Assembly (NCBI RefSeq): GCF_001544915.2
Contig: NZ_FCOE02000021.1
Location: 1-64,000, forward strand
Direction of reading: 5' to 3'
Source of the DNA: Caballeronia pedi
GTDB taxonomy: Bacteria > Pseudomonadota > Gammaproteobacteria > Burkholderiales > Burkholderiaceae
Length of the DNA: 64,000 bases
Shown here one piece after another: positions 23,557-32,446 of the stretch. How positions within the stretch are numbered: the stretch's first letter is position 1; the number at the start of each line of letters is the position of its first letter. The position numbers and the translations under genes were made by a program. A model generated the notes under the pieces. That model ran no database searches, had not been told where the DNA came from, and was given only the letters and a program-made list of their open reading frames with translations.

Positions 23557-25094
23557 AACGCCTGCACCGTCTGCCTGAGTTCGCGCGCTTGCGCATCGAG
23601 CGAGAGCGCCGCCGCTGCCGCCTCGTTGACGAGCGCGGCATTACCCTGCATCAGCCGATCCATCTGCGAGACAGCGTCGTTCACTTCATCGATGCCGCCG
23701 CTTTGCTCGCTCGACGCCGTCGCGATGGCTTCGACGAGCGCGGACACGCCATCGACGGAAGCGAGCAGATCCGTGAGCGTCGAACCGGCATGCTTCACCG
23801 TCGAACCGCTCGACTCGACATGCGCGTTGACTTCGCGCGTCAACTGCGCGATTTCCTTCGCCGCACCCGATGAACGGCGCGCGAGCGCGCGAACTTCCTC
23901 CGCGACGACGGCGAAGCCGCACCCGAGCGACCCGGCGCGCGCCGCTTCGACGGCCGCGTTCAGCGCGAGGAGATTGGTCTGAAATGCAATCGATTCGATG
24001 ACGCCGGTAATCTGCCCGATCTGCGTCGAACGCGCCGACAGATCGGTCATGCGCGCGATCGCGTCGGCGACGGCGCGTTCCCCGTCTTTCGCACGCACCG
24101 ACGCTTCCTTCGCAAGCTCACGCGCGCGATTCGCGTGATCGGCGTTGGTTCGCACCGTCGACGCGATCTGCTCCATGCTCGCCGATGTCTGCTGCAAACT
24201 CGCCGCGTGCTCCTCGGTGCGCGCGGACAGCGCGTGATTGCCTTCGGTGATGTCCGCCGCCGCAATGCCGATGGTGTCGGTCGAGCGCTTGATATCGCCG
24301 ACCATCGATGCGAGCTGGCTGCGCATCAGACTCATTGCGTGCATCACGCTTTGCGTGTCGCCGGGCGCGACGGGCACGTCCGTCAGCAGGTCCCCTTGCG
24401 ACACGCGCCGCGCGACGTTCGCCGCGAGCGCCGGCTCGCCGCCCAGTTGCCGGATCAGCGCGCGCGCCATCGAAAAGCACAGCCATCCGACGAGCGCCAC
24501 GCCTGCGGCGATGCACGCGGCAACAGTCCACTGCACGACGCGGCTCACGCGTTGCGCGTGGTCATACTCCTGCTGCGCGGCGTTCAACTGGAATGCGCGC
24601 AATTCCGTGGTTTCCTTCTTGACGCGCGCGGCAGTCGGCTCGATTTGCTGCGTCACGATCCACTGCGCTTCCGATAGATTGTTCGCGGCGAGCAGGTTGG
24701 CCGTCGGGCGAAAGCCCTGGTCGCGCAACGTCGCCCAGTCGCTGGCGAGGCGCCTGGCGAGCGGCGTTTCGCTGGCATCGAGCGGATAGCGCAGATAGCG
24801 GCCGAGCAGGGCATCGATATTCGCGATGCGCCGCTGCGTCGACGCAACCACGGCCTGCGTCTTTTGCGCCGATGGATCGAGCACGGCGTCGCTGATCGCG
24901 AACTGGCTCTGCGTGATGAGTTCGTCGATGGTCGAAATGGTTTGCAGCGCCTGCGCGCGCCCTTCGAACACGTGACGCAGCGCGGCATTGCCTTGCTGGA
25001 CGCCGAATAATCCAACGCTTCCGACCGCGACGAGCACGGCGGCGACCGCGCCCGTGACGATCGCGAGGCGCGCCCTGACAGTGAGCTTCGACAT
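23547..25094 (-). CDS. methyl-accepting chemotaxis protein with altered hairpin tip
   Basis: 515 residues from the ATG at 25094. TM1 (10-32), a periplasmic four-helix-bundle ligand domain, TM2 (near 190-212), HAMP, then a long cytoplasmic coiled coil with the MCP signalling hairpin. It would control CheA through CheW. In most receptors the hairpin tip reads ARAGEQGRGFAVVA; here it is ARAGSLGCGFAVVA (residues 386-399), with Ser, Leu and Cys392 replacing Glu, Gln and the trimer-contact Arg. No CheR-docking pentapeptide (NWETF) is seen at the C-terminus. The start was chosen by topology, since neither in-frame ATG has a clear ribosome binding site. No che genes are nearby. Confidence 0.88.
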   Translation of the reverse strand: MSKLTVRARLAIVTGAVAAVLVAVGSVGLFGVQQGNAALRHVFEGRAQALQTISTIDELITQSQFAISDAVLDPSAQKTQAVVASTQRRIANIDALLGRYLRYPLDASETPLARRLASDWATLRDQGFRPTANLLAANNLSEAQWIVTQQIEPTAARVKKETTELRAFQLNAAQQEYDHAQRVSRVVQWTVAACIAAGVALVGWLCFSMARALIRQLGGEPALAANVARRVSQGDLLTDVPVAPGDTQSVMHAMSLMRSQLASMVGDIKRSTDTIGIAAADITEGNHALSARTEEHAASLQQTSASMEQIASTVRTNADHANRARELAKEASVRAKDGERAVADAIARMTDLSARSTQIGQITGVIESIAFQTNLLALNAAVEAARAGSLGCGFAVVAEEVRALARRSSGAAKEIAQLTREVNAHVESSGSTVKHAGSTLTDLLASVDGVSALVEAIATASSEQSGGIDEVNDAVSQMDRLMQGNAALVNEAAAAALSLDAQARELRQTVQAFQV

Positions 25095-25286
25095 ATGCGG
25101 TAGAGGAGAAACGTGCGCGTGGAAAATCTGATTCGGCGCGAGCGGCCAAACTTCAGACTTTTTCGAGAAGCGCAATCTACCGGCGGTTCAAGACGGTTGT
25201 GTGACAACCGCATCCCTCATGTGCCGAATACGTTTGCGTCCGATGCCCGCGCGCATTGCAACGGGCACGAAGCATGAAGCACCGAC

Positions 25287-25991
25287 TCAGTTGCGCTTCG
25301 GAATGTCGAGTCCGCGCTGCACGGCGGGCCGGTCCAGAAACGCCTTGAGCGTGCGTTCCACGTTCCCGAACTCGTGAAAGTCCACGAGTTCGCGCGCCTC
25401 ATAAAAGCCGACCAGATTGCGCACCCACGGAAACACCGAAATATCCGCGATGCTGTACTCGTCGCCCATGATCCAGTCGCGCCCGTCGAGCCGGCGATCG
25501 AGCACGGCGAGCAGCCGCTTCGATTCCGCGACGTAACGCGCGCGGGGCCGCTTGTCCTCATAATCCTTGCCGGCGAATTTGTGAAAGAAGCCGACTTGCC
25601 CGAACATCGGGCCGATGCCGCCCATCTGGAACATCAGCCATTGCAGCGCCTCATAGCGTTTCGCGACATCGTCGGGCATGAACTTGCCGCTCTTCGCCGC
25701 CAGATAGACGAGAATCGCGCCCGACTCGAACAGCGGCAACGGTTCGCCGTTCGGTCCGTCCGGATCGATGATCGCGGGAATCTTGTTGTTCGGATTGAGC
25801 GACAGAAACTCTTCCGACAACTGGTCGTTGTTATCGAAACGCACCAGATGCGGCTCGTAGGGCAGCCCGGTTTCCTCGAGCATGATCGAGACTTTCACGC
25901 CGTTGGGCGTCGGCAGCGAGTACAACTGGATGCGTTCGGGATGCTGAGCAGGCCATTTGCGGGTGATCGGAAAATCGGCAAGCGCGGTCAT
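25287..25991 (-). CDS. yghU: glutathione S-transferase-like disulfide-bond oxidoreductase (YghU/YfcG type)
   Basis: 234 residues. A thioredoxin-like N-terminal domain has LYSLPTPNGVKVSIMLEETGLPYEPHLV (read as overlapping motifs), the NKIPAI cis-Pro motif and the glutathione-contact ESGAILVYLA. An all-helical GST domain ends with IADISVFPWV. The N-terminal extension before the first strand and the TPNGVK motif are typical of the Nu-class YghU/YfcG enzymes, which reduce disulfides with two bound glutathione molecules and lack a catalytic Cys. The ATG has GAGGA eight bases upstream. Monocistronic and divergent from the next gene. Confidence 0.88.
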   Translation of the reverse strand: MTALADFPITRKWPAQHPERIQLYSLPTPNGVKVSIMLEETGLPYEPHLVRFDNNDQLSEEFLSLNPNNKIPAIIDPDGPNGEPLPLFESGAILVYLAAKSGKFMPDDVAKRYEALQWLMFQMGGIGPMFGQVGFFHKFAGKDYEDKRPRARYVAESKRLLAVLDRRLDGRDWIMGDEYSIADISVFPWVRNLVGFYEARELVDFHEFGNVERTLKAFLDRPAVQRGLDIPKRN

Positions 25992-26375
25992 TTAAAGTCC
26001 TCGAAGGTCGGAACCGCGAATATAACCATTTCGACGTTTTCCTGTTGCTTACGGCTCGCGCGCGCCGTCATCGGATCGCCGCATCGAAAAGAGAAGATTG
26101 AGGGATCTCGTACAGACACCGCCTGTCGAAGGGCAGAACCTGTCTGTATCGCCACTACAAAAGCGATTGTAGGAATCGCTGTACGAGCACGAGGATTGCG
26201 CGTAACGCCAAAGGTCAAGAAGTCAACCAACACTAGAAACCAAGCCCCTGCGGGAAGAATGCAGCGCGTGCGCGAGGTGCGGGCCAATTCGCCGATTTGC
26301 TGGCTCGCTTATTGCATCGACCCGGATGCCTGAGCATCCCTGTCGGCCCTTACGAACCGTTGGTTTTGACTCGCC
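25992..26375. other. divergent intergenic region with two inverted repeats
   Basis: 383 bp between the yghU-like gene and an exported protein. It contains TACAGACA/TGTCTGTA (26111-26118 and 26141-26148) and AGCGATT-GTAGG-AATCGCT (26162-26180). No gene was recognised. The repeats may be operators for one of the flanking promoters. Confidence 0.5.
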
Positions 26376-26873
26376 ATGAAAACCGCTCCTCTCGCAACGC
26401 TTACCGCATTCGCTGCCGTGGTCGGGGGACTACTGCCCAGCCTGTGCGGCGCCACCCCTCTGGAAAGCCAGCTCGATTGCAAGTCCAGCGCGCACCGATT
26501 CATCGCGCCGCTCGTCGCCGACAAATCCATCGACGCGCGACCGATGCGCGTCGAGGCGAATTCCGTGAACGCCTTCAGGCCGACGCAGGGCAGCGAACTC
26601 ACGGCATACGGCTTTCGCGTCTATGCCGTGCTGGGCTACGAGCACGGCGACGACATGTTCAAGCGAGGCAGTGGTCAACCGATCAACGATTCCGCGTACG
26701 GCGTCGTGGTGCTCGCGGCGTCGGAGACGGTGGAGGAGAAAGTGCGTGAGTCGGGCAGCACGGCCGTGGTGAAACAGGTCGTGCCGATGTTGATGACCGC
26801 CGTCTTCTGCGACGGCAGCGCGTTGCGCAACACGGCGGGTCCGGTCACGACGGAAGCGTCTAGTAGTCGTTAA
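26376..26873 (+). CDS. exported hypothetical protein
   Basis: 165 residues. The N-terminal 26 residues (MKTAPLATLTAFAAVVGGLL, then PSLCGA) form a Sec signal peptide cleaved near CGA-TP, so the protein is probably periplasmic. The mature part has two Cys (LDCKSS and VFCDGS) that may form a disulfide, and an alternating beta pattern (AYGFRVYAVLGYEHGDDMF). No family was recognised. A ribosome binding site is not obvious. It lies just before an SDR gene, with 91 bp between them, so it may be transcribed alone. Confidence 0.65.
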   Translation: MKTAPLATLTAFAAVVGGLLPSLCGATPLESQLDCKSSAHRFIAPLVADKSIDARPMRVEANSVNAFRPTQGSELTAYGFRVYAVLGYEHGDDMFKRGSGQPINDSAYGVVVLAASETVEEKVRESGSTAVVKQVVPMLMTAVFCDGSALRNTAGPVTTEASSSR

Positions 26874-26964
26874 AGCAGCGCCGAAAAGCGCTGAGTCGTC
26901 GATAATGTTCTCCCGATTTCAGCGCGCGCAAGTGTCGCGCGCATAACGACAGGAGAACGCCGAT

Positions 26965-27732
26965 ATGTCCGATGCAGCCAACCACTCTCAACGAATCGCA
27001 ATCGTCACCGGAGCGGGCAGCGGCATCGGCCGCGCGGCGGCGCTGGCCCTGCTCGGCGACGGCTGGTCGGTCGTGCTGGCAGGCAGGCGTCCCGCGCCGC
27101 TCGAAGCGGTGATCGGCGAATCGAACGCGGGCGCGCGCGCGCTCGCCGTGCCGACCGACGTCGCCGATGCGCAATCGGTCGAAAACCTCTTCAAGGCGGC
27201 GGTCGAGCGCTTCGGCCGCGTCGATCTGCTTTTCAACAACGCCGGCGTGACGAATCCGCCCGGACCGTTCGAGGACTGGACGCCCGAGCAATGGCGCAAT
27301 GTCGTCGACATCAATCTGAACGGCATGTTCTTCTGCCTGCAACAGGCATTTCGCACGATGAAGGCGCAAACGCCGATGGGCGGGCGCATCATCAATAACG
27401 GCTCGATTTCCGCGAGCGCGCCGCGCCCGAATTCGGCGGCCTACACGGCGACGAAACACGCGGTGCAGGGCCTCACCAAAACCGCATCGCTCGATGGCCG
27501 CAAGTACGACATCGCGGTCGGTCAGATCGATATCGGCAACGCGTTCACCGAGCTGTCCGAGCGCATGTCGAAGGGCGTGCCGCAGGCGAACGGCGAGATC
27601 GCCGTCGAACCGATGATGAACGTGAAGTTCGTCGGCCAGTCGGTGCTGTACATGGCCAATCTGCCGCCCGAGGCGAACGTGCTGTTCCACACCGTGATGG
27701 CGACCAAAATGCCGTTCGTCGGGCGCGGTTGA
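26965..27732 (+). CDS. short-chain dehydrogenase/reductase
   Basis: 255 residues, classical SDR. Cofactor motif TGAGSGIG near the N-terminus, an NNAG motif (LLFNNAGVT), a catalytic Ser in NGSISAS, and YTATK in place of the usual YxxxK (Tyr and Lys both present). Arg in AGRRPAP after strand 2 suggests NADPH. The ribosome binding site AGGAGA is nine bases upstream of the ATG. It would oxidise or reduce an alcohol/ketone pair in the cytoplasm; the substrate is unknown. It converges on a small gene with only 9 bp between stop codons. Confidence 0.88.
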   Translation: MSDAANHSQRIAIVTGAGSGIGRAAALALLGDGWSVVLAGRRPAPLEAVIGESNAGARALAVPTDVADAQSVENLFKAAVERFGRVDLLFNNAGVTNPPGPFEDWTPEQWRNVVDINLNGMFFCLQQAFRTMKAQTPMGGRIINNGSISASAPRPNSAAYTATKHAVQGLTKTASLDGRKYDIAVGQIDIGNAFTELSERMSKGVPQANGEIAVEPMMNVKFVGQSVLYMANLPPEANVLFHTVMATKMPFVGRG

Positions 27733-27741
27733 TCCCTTCTT

Positions 27742-27972
27742 CTACGCCGTCCGATACCAGACGCGAATGCCCGAGTACCAGTGGCTCACGCTGGTATCGT
27801 CGCCGGCGCCGAACGTCGAGAGGCTCTCGACGTTCAGCACGTCGACTCCATTCTCCTCGATCCACCGGTTCGCGCGCTCGACCAGCGCCGCGCCGTTCTC
27901 GTACACATTGCCCTTGATGATGTGATGCTGCACGATCTGTCGCTCGAAATCTTCGTAAGCGATCTTCGCCAT
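27742..27972 (-). CDS. small conserved-looking hypothetical protein
   Basis: 76 residues, cytoplasmic, no Cys, moderately acidic. AGGAGA lies eight bases before the ATG, which strongly supports translation. The sequence (AYEDFERQIVQHHIIKGNVY, with a Trp-rich C-terminus SHWYSGIRVWYRTA) is not one I can assign. It is divergent from acoR with 169 bp between, so it may be unrelated to acetoin metabolism. Confidence 0.6.
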   Translation of the reverse strand: MAKIAYEDFERQIVQHHIIKGNVYENGAALVERANRWIEENGVDVLNVESLSTFGAGDDTSVSHWYSGIRVWYRTA

Positions 27973-28141
27973 CCGTCGTCTCCTGTGTTTTGGTTCTGAT
28001 ACGCCGAAGTATCCGCACGCGTTTTTGCTGCGGCGCAGCGCTATCGCCGCATGACGCGTTGTGCCGATTCGAGCATCATATGGCCTGAGACACGCTCGTG
28101 CGAATCGGTTTATCCCGCGTTCGCGCGCAAAGGAGAGCACG

Positions 28142-30151
28142 ATGGACATGCGGCAACGCGAGCACATCGAGGCAGTCGTCGCGGCGACCACGCGGGCGGA
28201 ACCGGCCATGTCCGCGCCCGCGCCGCTGCGCACGCACGAGAGCATCATCGAGTCTTCGTGGCGGCGTTGCGTGCATCAGTACGGGCTCGATCCGTCGCGC
28301 ATGCAGGAAGCGCGCATCCTGACGCAGACGCGCCTGCGCGAGCATCAGCAGCGCATCGACGATTTCGCGCGGATCGCGCGTCACGGTCTCGAAACCTTGT
28401 ACGAGCATGTCGCGGGCATGGGCTATGTCGTGCTGCTCACCGATGCGTCCGGCGTGACCGTCGACTATCTCGGCGACGCCAACACGGATTCCGCGCTGCG
28501 CCGCGCGGGGCTGTATCTCGGCGCGCAATGGAGCGAAGCCGGCGCGGGCACTTGCGCGGTCGGCACCGCGCTCACGACCGGCCAGGCGCTCACGGTGCAT
28601 CAGGTCGATCATTTCGACGCGACGCATATCCCGCTCACCTGCACCGCCGCGCCACTCTTCGATTCGCGCGGCGCGCTCGCCGCGATCCTCGATATCTCCG
28701 CGCTCACCTCGCCGCAAGCCCGCGACAGCCAGAATCTCGCGCTGCAGCTCGTGCGCATCTACGCGGGACATATCGAGAACGCGAACTTCCTGCGCACGCA
28801 TCGGCAGGACTGGATTCTGAAGCTGAACACATCGCCGGAATTCGTCGATGTCGATCCCGAATACCTGATCGCGCTCGATGCGAGCGGACGCATCGTCGGC
28901 CACAACCGGCGCGCGCACGCGATGCTCGCGGCGGAGATCGGCCGGCCGATCGCGCCGGGCGCATTTGCAAGCGAGCCGGTGGCGTCGTTGATCGGCGTGC
29001 CGTTCGATACGCTCTTCGATGCGCGCATCGAGGAACTGGGCCGCTTCGTCTATTCGCGGCCGAGCGAGCTGCGCGCGGTGCCGCTCGCGAAATCGGGCGC
29101 GCTGCTGTATCTGAGCGTGATGCCGCCCGCGCCGTGTGTCACGCCCGCGACGAGCGCGGTGTCGTCACGCAGCGTCGAAGTGCCCGCGGCGCTGGCCGCG
29201 CTGAGCGGCGGCGATGCGACGCTCAGGCGCCAACTGGAACGCGCGGCGAAGCTCGTCGATTCACCGATCAACTTGCTCGTCAACGGCGAAACCGGCAGCG
29301 GCAAGGAGTTCTTCGCGAAGGCGCTGCATCGCGCGAGCGCGCGGCGCGCGGGGCCGTTCGTCGCGGTGAACTGCGCGGCGATTCCGGAGACGCTCATCGA
29401 AAGCGAACTGTTCGGGCATCTGCCGAACAGCTTTTCGGGCGCGGGCGCGAAGGGCAAGCGCGGGCTGATTCAGGAAGCCGACGGCGGCACGCTCTTTCTC
29501 GATGAAATCGGCGACATGCCGCGCGAACTCCAATCGCGTCTGCTGCGCGTGCTGGCCGAAGGCGAAGTGCTCGCGATCGGCGCGTCGCGGCCCGTATCGG
29601 TCGATGTGCGCGTGATTTCCGCGACCCATCATTCGCTCGATGCGCTCATGCAGGACGGACGTTTCCGCGAAGACCTCTACTACCGCCTGAACGGCGCGCG
29701 CTTCACGCTGCCGCCGCTGCGCGAACGCACCGATCTCGACTGGCTCGTCGACAAATTCCTCGAAGGCGCGGTCACGTTATCGCCGGCGGCGCGCGAGCGC
29801 TTGCATCGGCATGAGTGGCCGGGCAATCTGCGCGAGCTTTGCAATGTGCTGCGTTATGCGCGCGCGGTGTGCTCGAACGGCCTGATCGACGTCGATGACC
29901 TGCCGGAAGGCTTCGGCGGCGCCGCCATTGCCGCCGCGCCGGTCGAACCGCCGCCGCCGCGCGTCATCGAGGATTTCGATCCGCATCGGCTGCCGCCGGA
30001 AGGCATGTTGCTGATGCAGTATCTGCGCGCTGCAAGCTGGAACCTGAGCGCGGTCGCGCGGCAGATCGGCGTGAGCCGCATGACGCTGTATCGGCGCATG
30101 GCGCGCTACGGCATCCGCTCGCCGAATCAGCGCGACGCGAACGGTCGCTGA
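28142..30151 (+). CDS. acoR: sigma-54-dependent acetoin catabolism activator AcoR
   Basis: 669 residues. The N-terminal sensory part has a GAF-like domain (about 80-220), the central AAA+ domain has Walker A GETGSGKE (Lys388) and Walker B GGTLFLDE, and a FIS-type helix-turn-helix lies at the C-terminus (LSAVARQIGVSRMTLYRRM). The sigma-54 contact loop, normally GAFTGA, reads NSFSGA (429-434), an unusual but recognisable variant. The ATG has GGAG six bases upstream. The gene precedes acoX in the same direction, separated by 201 bp that hold a strong -24/-12 promoter and a palindrome, so it very likely activates acoXABC in response to acetoin. Confidence 0.92.
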   Translation: MDMRQREHIEAVVAATTRAEPAMSAPAPLRTHESIIESSWRRCVHQYGLDPSRMQEARILTQTRLREHQQRIDDFARIARHGLETLYEHVAGMGYVVLLTDASGVTVDYLGDANTDSALRRAGLYLGAQWSEAGAGTCAVGTALTTGQALTVHQVDHFDATHIPLTCTAAPLFDSRGALAAILDISALTSPQARDSQNLALQLVRIYAGHIENANFLRTHRQDWILKLNTSPEFVDVDPEYLIALDASGRIVGHNRRAHAMLAAEIGRPIAPGAFASEPVASLIGVPFDTLFDARIEELGRFVYSRPSELRAVPLAKSGALLYLSVMPPAPCVTPATSAVSSRSVEVPAALAALSGGDATLRRQLERAAKLVDSPINLLVNGETGSGKEFFAKALHRASARRAGPFVAVNCAAIPETLIESELFGHLPNSFSGAGAKGKRGLIQEADGGTLFLDEIGDMPRELQSRLLRVLAEGEVLAIGASRPVSVDVRVISATHHSLDALMQDGRFREDLYYRLNGARFTLPPLRERTDLDWLVDKFLEGAVTLSPAARERLHRHEWPGNLRELCNVLRYARAVCSNGLIDVDDLPEGFGGAAIAAAPVEPPPPRVIEDFDPHRLPPEGMLLMQYLRAASWNLSAVARQIGVSRMTLYRRMARYGIRSPNQRDANGR

Positions 30152-30193
30152 GCACGCCGATACGCCTGTACACCCCGCGATACACATGCCGCT

Positions 30194-30207
30194 GTGACAC
30201 CTGTCAC
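30194..30207. promoter_or_regulatory. palindrome upstream of the acoX sigma-54 promoter, candidate AcoR site
   Basis: GTGACA-CC-TGTCAC is a perfect 6+2+6 palindrome. It lies about 90 bp upstream of the -24 element, the usual distance for an enhancer-binding protein. Confidence 0.6.
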
Positions 30208-30289
30208 GGCGGCGCCCCGTGCACCCTCTGAAGCGCCCGTTTTCCGCGGGTAATCCCTCGCTTTTACGCGCCTGAAAACGCCGTGCCGA

Positions 30290-30305
30290 TTGGCATGGCG
30301 CTTGC
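30290..30305 (+). promoter_or_regulatory. sigma-54 (-24/-12) promoter of acoXABC
   Basis: TTGGCATGGCGCTTGC matches the sigma-54 consensus TTGGCACG-N4-TTGC almost exactly, with GG (30292-30293) and GC (30304-30305) separated by 10 bp. The acoX start codon is 47 bp downstream. Confidence 0.88.
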
Positions 30306-30352
30306 CTTTATCCGCCGCACAAAACATACGACACAAAAACGGAGACACAGGC

Positions 30353-31408
30353 ATGCGAGAAAGCGCGGCGCCGCTCGTCGGCATCATCGCCAATCCTGTT
30401 TCGGCGCGCGATATTCGGCGCGTCATCGCGAACGCGAACAGCCTGCAGCTCGCGGATCGCGTGAACATCGTGTTGCGGCTGCTTTCGTCGCTGGCGTCGT
30501 GCGGCGTCGGGCGCGTGCTGATGATGCCGGACCGCGAAGGCCTGAAGGTCATGCTGCAACGCCATCTCGCGCGCAAGCAAGGTCCGGATGCGGGACTCGC
30601 GAAAGTCGACTTCCTCGATATGCCCGTGACCGCGCGCGTCGACGATACCTTTCGCGCCGCGCGGATGATGCGCGAAGCCGGCGTCGATGCGCTGATCGTG
30701 CTCGGCGGCGACGGCACGCATCGCGCGGTCGTGCGCGAATGCGGACAGGTGCCGATCGCGGGTCTCTCGACGGGCACCAACAACGCGTATCCCGAAATGC
30801 GCGAGCCGACCATCTCGGGACTTGCCGCCGGTCTCTATGCGACGGGCCGCGTGCCGTCCGGCGAAGCGCTCGCGTCGAACAAGCGGCTCGACATCGAGAT
30901 ACGCGCGTCGAACGGCGGCGTGCGCCGCGATATCGCGCTCGTCGATGCCGTGATCTCGCACGAGCATTTCATCGGCGCGCGCGCGCTGTGGAAGATCGAC
31001 ACGCTCGCCGCCGTCTACGTCGCGTACGCCGATCCGCAGGCGATCGGCATGTCGGCCATCGCGGGTCTGCTCGAACCGCTCGGGCGTCACGATCCGGGCG
31101 GCGTCGCGATCGAACTGGCCGCGCGCGGCTTCGGTGAATTCGATCTGCACGCGCCGATCGCGCCGGGTCTCATCGAAGCCGTGCCGATCGCGAACTGGAC
31201 GCGCCTCACCGACGGCGTGCCGCATCGCGTGAAGCAGCGCACCGGCATCGTCGCGCTCGACGGTGAACGCGAACTCGCTTTCGGCCCCGGCGACGAAGTG
31301 ACCGTCACGCTCAGGGAAAACGCCTTTCGCAGCATCGATGTCGCCGCGTGCATGCGCTACGCGGCGGCGTCCGGGCTGATGCGCCGGCCCACGAGCAATA
31401 CCCGTTAG
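30353..31408 (+). CDS. acoX: AcoX, NAD-kinase-like protein of the acetoin operon
   Basis: 351 residues with the NAD-kinase/diacylglycerol-kinase fold signature GGDGTH (118-123) and a second Gly-rich stretch GLSTGTNNAYP typical of AcoX. The ATG has GGAGAC eight bases upstream. AcoX is encoded in many acoXABC operons but its reaction is not settled. It is the first gene after the sigma-54 promoter, and acoA follows 24 bp later. Confidence 0.9.
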   Translation: MRESAAPLVGIIANPVSARDIRRVIANANSLQLADRVNIVLRLLSSLASCGVGRVLMMPDREGLKVMLQRHLARKQGPDAGLAKVDFLDMPVTARVDDTFRAARMMREAGVDALIVLGGDGTHRAVVRECGQVPIAGLSTGTNNAYPEMREPTISGLAAGLYATGRVPSGEALASNKRLDIEIRASNGGVRRDIALVDAVISHEHFIGARALWKIDTLAAVYVAYADPQAIGMSAIAGLLEPLGRHDPGGVAIELAARGFGEFDLHAPIAPGLIEAVPIANWTRLTDGVPHRVKQRTGIVALDGERELAFGPGDEVTVTLRENAFRSIDVAACMRYAAASGLMRRPTSNTR

Positions 31409-31432
31409 ACCCATCCACCGAAGGAGACAGAG

Positions 31433-32428
31433 ATGACAGCTACGCAAAATGCGGGCGGCTTGCCGCTCTCTAAGGACGAACTGCTGACCGTGTATCGCAA
31501 GATGCGCACGATCCGCGATTTCGAAGAGCGCCTGCACGTCGATTTCGGACGCGGCGACATTCCCGGTTTCGTGCATCTGTACGCGGGCGAAGAGGCGGCG
31601 GGCGTCGGCATCATGAGCCATCTGAGCGACGGCGATCGTATCGCGAGCACGCACCGTGGACACGGCCACTGCATCGCGAAGGGCGTCGATCCGGTCGAAA
31701 TGATGAAGGAGATCTACGGCAAGAAAGGCGGTTCGTGCAACGGCAAGGGCGGCTCGATGCATATCGCCGACCTGTCCAAAGGGATGATGGGCGCGAACGG
31801 CATTCTCGGCGCGGGCGCGCCCTTGATCTGCGGCGCGGCGCTGGCGGCGAAGTTTCGCGGCAAGGGCGAAGTGGGCATCACCTTCGCGGGCGATGGCGCG
31901 TCCAATCAGGGCACCTTTCTCGAAAGCCTGAATCTCGCGGCCGTGTGGAATCTGCCGGTGATCTTCGTGATCGAGAACAACGGCTATGCGGAATCGACGG
32001 CGCGCGATTACGGCACGGCGGTCGATAGCTACGTCGATCGCGCGGCGGGCTTCGGCATTCCCGGCGTGACCGTCGACGGCACCGATTTCTTCGCCGTGTA
32101 CGAAGCGGCGGGCGAAGTGATCCGGCGCGCGCGCGAAGGCGGCGGCCCGGCGCTGCTCGAATGCAAGATGATCCGCTTCTACGGCCACTTCGAAGGCGAT
32201 GCGCAGACGTATCGCGCGCCGGGCGAACTCGACGATATCCGCTCGAACAAGGACTGCCTGAAGAAATTCGCGGCCGCCGTGACGCAAGCCGACGTGATCG
32301 CGCCGGGAGAACTCGATGCGATCGACAAGGAAGTCGCCGCGCTGATCGATCGCGCGGTGCAGGAAGCGAAGGACGCGCCGCTGCCGAGCGCCGCCGATCT
32401 GCTCACCGATGTCTACGTCAAATACTAA
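31433..32428 (+). CDS. acoA: acetoin dehydrogenase E1 component, alpha subunit
   Basis: 331 residues. The thiamine-diphosphate motif begins GDGASNQGTF and ends in ENN (GDG-x~27-NN). GHGHCIAKG and the phosphorylation-loop-like YRAPGELDDI are typical of E1 alpha subunits. With AcoB it decarboxylates/cleaves acetoin to acetaldehyde and a hydroxyethyl-TPP unit that is passed to lipoate on AcoC. AAGGAG lies eight bases before the ATG. Confidence 0.95.
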   Translation: MTATQNAGGLPLSKDELLTVYRKMRTIRDFEERLHVDFGRGDIPGFVHLYAGEEAAGVGIMSHLSDGDRIASTHRGHGHCIAKGVDPVEMMKEIYGKKGGSCNGKGGSMHIADLSKGMMGANGILGAGAPLICGAALAAKFRGKGEVGITFAGDGASNQGTFLESLNLAAVWNLPVIFVIENNGYAESTARDYGTAVDSYVDRAAGFGIPGVTVDGTDFFAVYEAAGEVIRRAREGGGPALLECKMIRFYGHFEGDAQTYRAPGELDDIRSNKDCLKKFAAAVTQADVIAPGELDAIDKEVAALIDRAVQEAKDAPLPSAADLLTDVYVKY

Positions 32429-32446
32429 ATCCTGGAGACGACAATC

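Noticed and set aside
25095..25175. N-terminal extension of the chemoreceptor to the upstream ATG
   Set aside because: It would put 27 unusual residues before the first membrane helix and has no ribosome binding site.
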